From Botryococcus braunii (Eukaryota; Chlorophyta; Trebouxiophyceae), in contig KV908400.1 in NCBI GenBank assembly GCA_002005505.1, forward strand, positions 174,035-238,034: a DNA stretch of 64,000 bases. The letters run 5' to 3'. Made by a program: the position numbers and the translations under genes. Shown here piece after piece: positions 50,497 through 59,206 of this stretch (position 1 is the stretch's first letter; every line of letters starts with the position of its first letter). The notes beneath the pieces are model-generated. The model saw only the letters and a program-made list of their open reading frames with translations. It did not search any database and was not told the origin of the DNA.

Positions 50497-51598
50497 ATGC
50501 CTTGTTGTCTACCTTTATCAATAGGAAGGTCATGACACCCTTATCTAAATTGCATAAAGGTCCTATCAATGTACTATCAGGAAGGTGGAGTTTGAGCGCA
50601 CACTTACGGCGAGGCACATGAGGCGGACAAGCGAACTAACTTTGGTTTCTGCAGAATAAGGCTCTAAAGGATGCACAAGAGCGAGGGGAGATGTCTAGGT
50701 CATCCCATAATCATGCCGCGTTTCCAATCTAAAAGGTCCTGTACGTGCGAAGTGTCAATCTGTAAGGCTCTATCAAACCGCACTTGGTTAGCTATGTAGT
50801 ATCCTAGTTTCGTAAGTTGTTGCATAAGGGTACCCGAAAAGGTTTCTCGGCCTTCTACGATTGCCAATGTAGTGTCATGCATGAGGACCCTGTAGTGCAA
50901 TGAATCAGGTCTCATGGCCGCTATATTGTTCCAAAACCTAACCATGCAAAGTATCCAAGTTGACCATAATGAAAATATGTTTAATTCACAATTAATTATT
51001 TCCTCTGGGATTCTCCGACCCGCAAAATCTGAGCCAGGACCCGCTTGTGCGCATCCAATAGAGGCGTACTACTAGGTTCCCCGAGGACAACTGTTTGCCT
51101 TGAAGGCATCTGAGGCCCGGACTTCACACCCGTAGGAGATAAGGCGTGGTAGGCAAGCTAAGTACAGTTCTGTCATGAGAATCACTGACATGTTGCACCC
51201 GAGTTTGCTCTAGTAAGGTCTTCCCATGCTATCCAGAAGCTCTGCTTTAGGCTTTAAATGTCGGCTTGAAGGCCTTTGTTGGCATGAATATGTAACCCAA
51301 GGTATTTGACTTCCTGTACCGGATTAATTGTAACCCCTGCAACTTGTAGAGGGGTAGGGAGTGTCTGAGGGCCTGGATATACTAAAGGGTATTGTGTCTT
51401 GGCCCCGTTTAGGCTCATGTCTATACTCTTACACTATTCTTGAGTAGCATTCACCAATAATTGTAGGTCTTCAACAGTAGGCGCGACGAGAACAAAATCG
51501 TCGGCAAAACCCAGCACTCGGAAACGTATTTTATCATATCGTGTGCCATCACGTAACTGAAGGGCAGCCGTGGGACAATGGTGTGCAAGATACGGACG
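50477..51598 (-). pseudogene. Minus-strand LINE remnant, 5' piece, unit 3
   Basis: Continuation of the LINE remnant on the far side of the 8.5-kb element; FADD at 51,497-51,508. It shows private changes relative to units 1 and 2 (for example CACTTGG for CACGTGG near 50,783) and a 4-bp deletion in the CGACGCACCCGC stretch near 51,018. Confidence 0.72.
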
Positions 51599-52838
51599 GA
51601 CGGACGGAATGGAAAGGAAAGAAAAGAATTACATCAATCCAGCCGCAATGGAAGACAAATGCAGTATGTTACACCTTATACACAACAGTGCCAACTTGGC
51701 AGTGCCAAGCCACCCAGGCAAGCAATACTGTTTTGCCAGGAAATAAGAAGAATGCCTTTGAATTAGTCCATCATTTGAACGTTTAAGTCATTACAGAATA
51801 TCAGTCCTTTCCTACAACATGAGCATAAATAACGGATAATTTAAATGTATACTCTCTGATTGTCAAAACAAGTGAAGTGCGTTTATGATAACATCTAGAG
51901 CATCTTATATAACCCCCGTACATTTAATTGACAGTACACGTGAACGGTTCTGTCGAATCGGTTGCCCATGCGGTACTGATAGCCCATCTGATGCCAAAAT
52001 CACTCCTTTTCACATGCCGCCGGACGGCTGGATATGCTTTCCTTAACAACGAATAACATGTAAACATATTTATTAAAGGGTTTGGGGGAATGGGGCTCAT
52101 GCTCCGGCAGACATAGCCGAAGAGCCTTGGCAAGTGTGCTGCCAATCGCCTTTCAGCATGTGTTATGGTTATGTGTGTCCATGGCCCCTGGCTTCAACGT
52201 ACCAGCAGGTAGCTACATGCTAAAGGATCCTATATAGGATATGCGGTTCGCGGGTAGGAGGTCCTTCATCTGTCCTCTGCTTGTGCTGGAAAAGTGGGGG
52301 GAGGGGGGGGATCAAATCTGTGCTGAATTGGGGGAGGGTGGGGGGGGGGGAATAAAATCTGTGCTGAATTGGGGGAAGGGGGGGGGGATCAAATCTGTGC
52401 TGAACAGGGGGAGGGTGGGAGGTGGATCAAATCTGTAGTGATTTGGGGGAGGGTAGGGGGGATTCAAATCTGTGCTGGATTGGGCGAGGGTTGGGGGGAA
52501 TCAATTCTGTACTGAATTGGGGGAGAGTGGGGGGGGGGGTCAAATCTGTGCTGAATTGGGGGAGGGTGGGGGTGATTAAATCTGTGCTGAATTGGGGGAG
52601 AGTAGGGGGGGGATCAAATCTGTGCTGAATTGGGGGAGCGTGAAGGGGGAGGGGGGGGGGGTTTCAAATCTGTGCTGAATTGGGGGAGTTGGAAGCGGGG
52701 GGGATCATATCTGTGTTGGATTGGGGCGGGGGGGGGATCAAACATGAGATGGAAAGGTGGGGGGACTCAATCATGGATGTATACATGCTACGTAGCCCTT
52801 GGGGTGACAATAATAGTCCTTGGTAAAAGGATTCTCCG

Positions 52839-52875
<37 letters not shown>

Positions 52876-54101
52876 ATGGTCCGAATTACCAAGTATCACA
52901 GCTGACGCTGTCAGACATAAACTCACAGGTTGCATGTTCGGCAATCTTCACTCCTAAATGCACTTTGTATGGCCGTCCCAGACAATATCACTGGAATCAT
53001 GTCGCACAAAGACGCCGGAGTCAATACATGTGTGTCATGTTGTAATGTGAGAGACAACAGATGTGTATTTGCCCACCGCCCATTGTACCTCCATCTCCAC
53101 CTACCTCTCGCCCACTGCCGTGCGGCCCCCCCCCCCCCCCCCACAGGTCCTCTATAACCACCGTCCCCAAGCCCACCGCCCCAAGTACCTCCTTCTCCAC
53201 CTCCCCCGCCCCCACCAAACCCTCCCCCCAGACCCCCTCCAGGCAAACCGCCTCCGCCACTTCCGCCAACCCTGGTGCGCTGCGCCCCTCCCCCCTCCAC
53301 GCCCTCCCTCCCTCCCCCCCCCCTTCCACCAATATTTCATAACGCCTATTCCTATATTGACCCTGACTCTAATATTCTCAGGGACCATTCGACCTGAGCA
53401 TATAGCTTTGTTATAGTACGGGGTTGGTGAGATGGAGGACCTGGCCAGGGGGCGGGGGGGCGGCAGTGGGGGAGAGGGAGATGGAGATGGAGGTACAATG
53501 GGCGGTGGGCACGGGCGAGGTGGAGATGCAGATACTGGGGACGATGGGCTCGGAGGAGGTGGAGACTGCTTGCTCTGGCAGCTGTCTACCATGTGCCTGT
53601 CCAAGCAACAGCACAGGAGTCAGCCAGTACGCACCTCAGCTCAACCATGAAGTGCTAGATCCCATGATGCCACGTAGCCAGCAGAATGTACTAGCATCTG
53701 TACATAAGTACATACTATCGGATTGCCACATAAGTATGGACCCCGTTTTGTGGACATGGTAAGGTTTGTTCTACGACTATAAAAATCTACGTTGGGATTG
53801 CGCTCTGACATTTGTTAAACCCGAGACACAATGACATGAGTACACGTAGGTTGTCATGGTTGCAGCAGGTTGGCAATGTTTACGAATTCGAAGCTGCCTG
53901 CGATTGTTTAAACTTGAAAAATATAAAGACATACAAGAAGCCCATGTCCTGCCCTGTGCGAGCCTTGTCGTAGAAGATGTGTCCACTTCACAAGCTGTAG
54001 AGACTATGTAGTGCCTAAAGCACCAAAGAGAGAGATAAAGGCAAGTGGAGAGATGTAGCTCATTACAATATGAGTTGTATCGTTAGTTGTCGCGACCCAG
54101 C

Positions 54102-55045
54102 GATCGCGTTCGTTACAATAACGAACGCGATCACGATGGCAACTGATCAGTTGCCATGGGCCACCCAATGCGATTGGATCATGTCCCGTGATGTGCAGCT
54201 GACACCACAGTAGTGGCATTGCTTAAACATTTGTCTCTATGGCCTTTAACATAGAACAAAACAGGTGACGCTCTACGTGGAGTGCACTCAAGAAATCTGC
54301 ATAGTCCGTTGTCAATGCAAATGATCAAAGTTGTGATAAGCCTGATTGAAATGCATCAATAGTCACAAGCTCTCCCATACGTAGGAGTACAGAAGTTGAC
54401 GTATGCAAAGTGCTAACGTCATATCTGTAATTGCATGGACTGTTTAAACTATAGTTTAGTTACTGGTGCTGGCAACCGAATGTTATAACTCAGGCCCATC
54501 AAAGGCCAAGTCCCGGCATAGGTCAAATTCTTTTGGTTGGGACTGTAAATGTACAGTCCAAAACATTTGCACCTGCGCAGTGTATTTGCAAAACCCAGTG
54601 CAGCTATAGCCTGGGACTCGTTACGGTAGGAGTTATACTGGTACCAATATAACTGAACTTTCGTTGCGGTGTGTAACACAACGAATAACACAACGATCAA
54701 GGCAATACTAATCTACCTGTTGACAAACAGCATATGTAGTATGACGGTACCAATGTACATCTACAGCAGAGTCCATATGGTGGATTTGGACCCCACTTTG
54801 TGCACCAACTTGCAATTGCAACTGGTGTTTATTAACCTGGTATCAGGTTACTATCGATGGTTGACAGATTCACACTCTACTGCGTCTGCACTACTGCATG
54901 CATGTGCGGACGCCGAGCTGCAAACCATGTCGTTGACAAAAACCTGATGATGGACCAATATAATGTTGACACTCTTCATGCACATCCACTTCTGGCGGCC
55001 CCTTTGGGCCCAATGCAATGAGGCTTGCAGGTTTTGAATACCTGC
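54102..55045. repeat. Palindrome-dense segment, unit 3
   Basis: Copy of 13,507-14,448. Most palindromes are kept; the 24-mer has one mismatch (GGTACCAATATAAC) and the TTAAACTATAG one is changed to GTTTAG on its right side. The decay suggests the palindromes are not all under selection. Confidence 0.72.
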
Positions 55046-55226
55046 TATTTGACAGATGAAAACCATCAGATTGGTATGTACTGTACATTAAAGGATACGC
55101 CCCTTTGGTGCCCCGTACGTTTCTTCCTGATGCAGAGGGGTTTCTTATCTCGGCTGTGGTTTGCATGCAGAAATCGGGAAAGTTGCATAACTCGCACACC
55201 CACGGGACGCCATAAATCGGGGGTAG

Positions 55227-55640
55227 CTACAGTAAGAACAGGTGCATGAAGCTAGGACCCTTGGGAACCCTAGCTACAGTAAGAACAGGTGCATGAAGCT
55301 AGGACCCGTGGGAACCCTAGCTACAGTAAGAACAGGTGCATGAACCTAGGACCCGTGGGAACCCTAGCTACAGTAAGAACAGGTGCATGAAGCTAGGACC
55401 CGTGGGAACCCTAGCTGCAGTAAGAACAGGTGCATGAAGCTAGGACCCCTGGGAACCCTAGCTACAGTAAGAACAGGTGCATGAACTTAGGACCCGTGGG
55501 AACCCTAGCTACAGTAAGAACAGGTGCATGAACCTAGGACCCGTGGGAACCCTAGCTACAGTAAGAACAGGTGCATTAAGCTAGGACCCGTGGGAACCCT
55601 AGCTACAGTACGAATTGATGCATGACCTAGGACCCATTGA
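55227..55640. repeat. 47-bp tandem array, 9 heterogeneous copies, unit 3
   Basis: Nine copies, with GACCCGTGGG instead of GAGCCGTGGG and several single-base differences between copies (for example CTGCAGTAAG and GACCCCTGGG). This older-looking array contrasts with the homogenised arrays of units 1 and 2. Confidence 0.95.
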
Positions 55641-56109
55641 CTCGTCAAAAGTTTATCTGGACTGATATTGGGGCAAACTCTAGACAAAGCAGCTGCATAA
55701 AACCATCTAAGTAGGCATGAAGGCAAGCCTTCTGTGCCCACAGCTTTCAAATCAAGCCCAAAGATATAACAACTCATTCCAAGCCAACAACGAGCCGCAA
55801 GCTTGCAATTGCACAACCGAACCTTGAGCAGTGAGCCCACCACAAGCCCAACTAGCCATCACGCCCAGGCCAAAATGCCGATGCAGAACATATTATCTGC
55901 ACTGAATCCCCACACAAGCCTGCACAGTCAAACCTCTGCAGGCATGCGCAACTGACCGCTCAGGAAGAAGACCGTCTCCGTCTGTAGTCCACTCACGTGC
56001 ACCCATGTGGCCCACCCATGTGGGAGGCTCCACAACCCAAGTCTCTTTGAATAAAGAGCGCTACAAAGTCTGTTGTGTAGAGGATCCCTTCTGGGAAACC
56101 GCGAGGCCC

Positions 56110-56604
56110 TCATGTGCAGGAGCCAGTGGAGATGTAGATGCACAGGGAGCTCCAGGACCGGATCTGGCCGCATGGCACGTTCAAGCAGGGTCTAGTGGCA
56201 TTGTCACCGTCAGGGCGTTGGTTAATCGAACCGCATCGTGCATACGTGGCCAGTGCCGACACATTGGTGAGCGTAGATCCGCTGCCAGTGAAGGAGACAA
56301 AGCACTCCCCCGGCGTACCGATGCCGTCCGCCAACCGCCCGAGCCCGGCAAGGCTTTGGAGACCACCGAGTTCATTTCCAGTGATACCGTATCCTGCGCA
56401 CACGAGGCTTTGAAGGAACTCCAAGTTTGGGAGTTGCGCACCATACCGATAAAAAAACCTCAGTTGATAGGTCATCAGTAGCTTGGCCAGGCCAGTGCCT
56501 GGCAGCACAGGGCCGCCGCCTCTAAAATCCATATTTGTCACAACCTCCAGCTTGGGAAAAATATCGATTGCCCATGGACCAGACGCATCGTAGTAGAGTG
56601 CCAG
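56110..56604 (-). pseudogene. Cys/Leu-rich protein exon of unit 4, C-terminal half cut off by copia element
   Basis: Minus-strand remainder of the fourth exon copy. It encodes the leucine-rich C-terminal half with a few substitutions relative to units 2-3 (for example YQLRFFYRYGAQ for YGLRFYYWYGAQ) and keeps the same stop. The copia element separates it from its N-terminal half at 63,198-63,486. The left TSD copy GCCAG is at 56,600-56,604. The reading frame was intact up to the insertion point, so disruption looks recent. Confidence 0.7.
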
Positions 56605-57040
56605 TGTTGGGTTTTGTACTTCATTATGTCATGTTAATTAACGTGCGTGCGTGCGTGCGCACGTGCGTGCGTGCGTGCGTGCCTGCGTGCGTGCGTGTGC
56701 GAAGGTACAATCACATGTAATAATTAGCTGTAAGTTAACCAAGCAGTTAACTCAAGGTAAAGACATCTTGACAATGGCTATGAACGATCAGTCTATGAGT
56801 ACTAATGCATTGAGAGATATTTATTCTATGGCTGTAAACACCTTCCAGCCTTCAGTGGCTGGAAGACATGCATCTAGAGTTATTAAATGTGTTACTGTAG
56901 GATAAGGGTCCAAATTCTGTGGATAGAAACCCTGAGCATGTCCTAATGTTCGTGAAAAAGGCCAGTAGCAGTGCTGGACAGCGCGTTTCCCACGCGCTGA
57001 TCTGAGTACAGATAGCCAGAGAACCCGGACCACCAGGCAG

Positions 57041-57455
57041 TCATTCGATCTCTTTGGCTTGTTAAGCCGACTCCTGAATGGACTCATGTGAATTGCTTTC
57101 TTTCTCTCTCACTTGTTGTGAGTAACTTCTGTGGAAGCAATTGCTATACGTGGTAAGTCGGGGCTCTGCCGGTCATGTTTTTTGATCACGGCCATAAGTG
57201 CCGTTTTGATGACCAGAGACTAATATGGGTATGTGAATGTTGCAGAATTGTTCATCAGTTTGACGCTGTCGACTATGTATGTCTTGGTCAAACTGATTAA
57301 GTACATGGTAAGTCAGCTATGTGACGGCTGAGGCATGCTTATAGATAAGGTTCATCATATGCAATGAACTAAAGGTGTTAGTGTCTTCACAGGATGATAT
57401 ACTTGTGAGTATAGTCATCATTTATGATTAATTTAACACCTTTGGATCTTTGCAG
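57041..57455 (+). other. LTR segment A with two canonical introns
   Basis: Exon-like blocks 57,041-57,152 (112 nt), 57,246-57,307 (62 nt) and 57,393-57,455 (63 nt) are separated by 57,153-57,245 (93 nt, GTAAGT..TTGCAG) and 57,308-57,392 (85 nt, GTAAGT..TCACAG). CTAAT and CTAAA branch-like motifs lie 20-35 nt before the acceptors. The introns are defined by comparison with segment B, which lacks exactly these two stretches. The equivalent in the 3' LTR starts at 62,495, with the first intron at 62,607-62,699. Confidence 0.88.
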
Positions 57456-57500
57456 GTAAGACTAGTTAGTGTGTGTGTTCGTTCGGCAGTAGTTTGTAAG

Positions 57501-57737
57501 TCATTCGATCTCTTTGGCTTGTTAAGCCGACTCCTGAATGGACTCATGTGAATTGCTTTCTTTCTCTCTCACTTGTTGTGAGTAACTTCTGTGGAAGCAA
57601 TTGCTATACGTGAATTGTTCATCAGTTTGACGCTGTCGACTATGTATCTCTTGGTCAAACTGATTAAGTACATGGATGATATACTTGTGAGTATAGTCAT
57701 CATTTATGATTAATTTAACACCTTTGGATCTTTGCAG
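57501..57737 (+). other. LTR segment B, spliced (intronless) copy of segment A
   Basis: Blocks of 112, 62 and 63 nt are fused directly: junctions TACGTG|AATTG at 57,612/57,613 and TACATG|GATGA at 57,674/57,675. Block lengths match segment A exactly, and apart from one base the sequence does too. It is preceded by a 45-bp spacer beginning GTAAGACTAG and followed by the LTR end. A further GTGAGT..TTTGCAG stretch at the 3' end is kept in both A and B. Confidence 0.88.
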
Positions 57738-57744
57738 ATCACAA

Positions 57745-57758
57745 TGGTACTGGGCCCA
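57745..57758 (+). other. Primer-binding site of the copia element (tRNA not assigned)
   Basis: TGGTACTGGGCCCA begins one base after the 5' LTR, the position and TGG start expected of a PBS. It does not match the TGGTATCAGAGC used with initiator methionine tRNA by many plant copia elements, so the primer is unassigned. Confidence 0.5.
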
Positions 57759-57763
57759 CATCC

Positions 57764-58039
57764 ATGGGGTCTCGACGCTTAGAGGCGCAGCGAGCGAACG
57801 CCACCCTCTTTGACGTTGAACATCTCCGCAGAGGATGCTTCTGCTGTGACGCGTGCGAAAAGTATTTTGTTGGGAAAGTTCCGTTAGTTCAAGTTGCATC
57901 GACCATCGATCGTGCCTGTTATCTATTTGAAGGATATTGTGACATTGGACTTGCCTGGAAAGAAACACAAACAAACGTACGCATTGGAAGTGAAGTAAAG
58001 TATCCCTATCGACCGTTTAGGGAGCCGTTGGTTGATTAA
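57764..58039 (+). CDS. Small leader open frame of the copia element
   Basis: 91 codons from ATG at 57,764 between the 5' LTR and gag. It reads MGSRRLEAQRANATLFDVEH, then a CFCCDACEKYF cysteine cluster, and ends FREPLVD. I recognise no family. It could be a leader peptide, a chance frame in the packaging region, or a captured host piece. Confidence 0.25.
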   Translation: MGSRRLEAQRANATLFDVEHLRRGCFCCDACEKYFVGKVPLVQVASTIDRACYLFEGYCDIGLAWKETQTNVRIGSEVKYPYRPFREPLVD

Positions 58040-58224
58040 GCTTGAAAGTTCTGGGAATTGAATTTTGGACAGCACAGGTATTGGGTTGGTTCACTGCATA
58101 AAGAAGCTGAAGAGCTGTCAAACTCCGGCATTGAACGTCCGTTGAATACATCGCTGTATCGCTTGTTACTTGTAATTGAGATCCTTAAGTCATTAGCTGC
58201 TGAATTTGATCATAGATTTCCTTC

Positions 58225-59151
58225 ATGAGTGGGTCAGCTGGTGCATCTGCTCCTGGTGGAGCAACTGGTACAGGTGTTACTGCAGCTGTTGTATCAGGCA
58301 GCACAGGAGACCCACTAAACCCGGTCTATAACACACAGAAGTTGGCCCAATCACTTGATGTGTTATGCATAAATGGTTTCAGATGGATGAAGGATGTAGA
58401 GAATGTTGCTAGTAGCAAGAAAATCAAGGTGTGTTTGGACGAGGAACATCCTGATACACCAGGTGATGCTTTGGCTAAGAGCCTAGTTACTGAAAAAATT
58501 CCAGATGAGTGGGTTGATGCAGCTCTGGACAAGCCTTCAGCCAAGGAGGCGTATGACTGGCTGAAAGGCAAGTTCACAGGCGGAAAGAACCAGAAGCTCA
58601 TGTCAAAATGGGCATTTCTGCTTGACTCGGGTAAAATTGAGGATGCCCAGACTTACATGGCATTTGTGGCCCTGAAGTACAAGCTGGCTAGAGGTTTGAG
58701 GGCTAACAAACACCCTGTTGATGAGGAGCGCCTTGCCATGGGTATAGTTAGCTGTCTTCCCAAGGCCTTTACCCACAGTCAGTCCCATTTGTATGATTCA
58801 TGCGTGGGGAAAGATGAGGATGAGGTTGTATCTCGTATCAGTGCATGTGCGAAGTTTCTGGGCATTGATCAGGAGAAAGCTCCCTCTGCTTCTGCAAATC
58901 TTGTCCCCTCTGGTCCCCCTAGACCAAAGAATGCACCTGGGTTTGATGGCAATAGACCCAGGGGCATGCCCCATGACGTGCCTACCAACTTTCATGGGTG
59001 CTGGTTCTGCTTAGAGGAGGGTCACATCAGGCTGAATTGTCAGAAGTACAAAGATGATTGCGCCAGAAGGGCTGCAATCCTGGCTGGCAGAGGGCGACCT
59101 CAAAATCCTGTAGGAGGAATGGCAACTACATACTCCTCTGACTCAGACTAG
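58225..59151 (+). CDS. Copia Gag (capsid/nucleocapsid)
   Basis: 308 codons. The start follows a ~180-nt leader after the small open frame. The body has the UBN2/Gag-type helical region (SAKEAYDWLKGKFTGG, KWAFLLDSGKIEDAQ, EERLAMGIVSCLPKAF) and ends with one CCHC zinc knuckle CWFCLEEGHIRLNC (C-x2-C-x4-H-x4-C, residues about 259-272), the RNA-binding nucleocapsid motif. The stop TAG is at 59,149-59,151. Pol lies in the +1 frame and is open from 59,114, giving a 38-nt overlap in which a +1 frameshift could fuse Gag to Pol. No protease motif follows the knuckle, unlike standard copia polyproteins. Confidence 0.9.
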   Translation: MSGSAGASAPGGATGTGVTAAVVSGSTGDPLNPVYNTQKLAQSLDVLCINGFRWMKDVENVASSKKIKVCLDEEHPDTPGDALAKSLVTEKIPDEWVDAALDKPSAKEAYDWLKGKFTGGKNQKLMSKWAFLLDSGKIEDAQTYMAFVALKYKLARGLRANKHPVDEERLAMGIVSCLPKAFTHSQSHLYDSCVGKDEDEVVSRISACAKFLGIDQEKAPSASANLVPSGPPRPKNAPGFDGNRPRGMPHDVPTNFHGCWFCLEEGHIRLNCQKYKDDCARRAAILAGRGRPQNPVGGMATTYSSDSD

Positions 59152-59206
59152 AGAGAGCTACCCACGCTCTCCGGCAACGGCTACAGAGCGATTAGAGATT
59201 GTCCAC

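Larger units (their letters stand above)
56605..57743 (+). repeat. 5' LTR of the copia element
   Basis: Contains, in order, a GTGC microsatellite (56,641-56,700), a small open frame (reading LTMAMNDQSMSTNALRDIYS) with no known motif, an intron-containing segment A (57,041-57,455), a 45-bp spacer, an intronless segment B (57,501-57,737) and the terminal ATCACA. No convincing TATA box is seen upstream of segment A. Confidence 0.95.

Noticed and set aside
57745..57758. Initiator-methionine tRNA primer-binding site
   Set aside because: Only TGGTA agrees with the usual TGGTATCAGAGC; primer identity left open.
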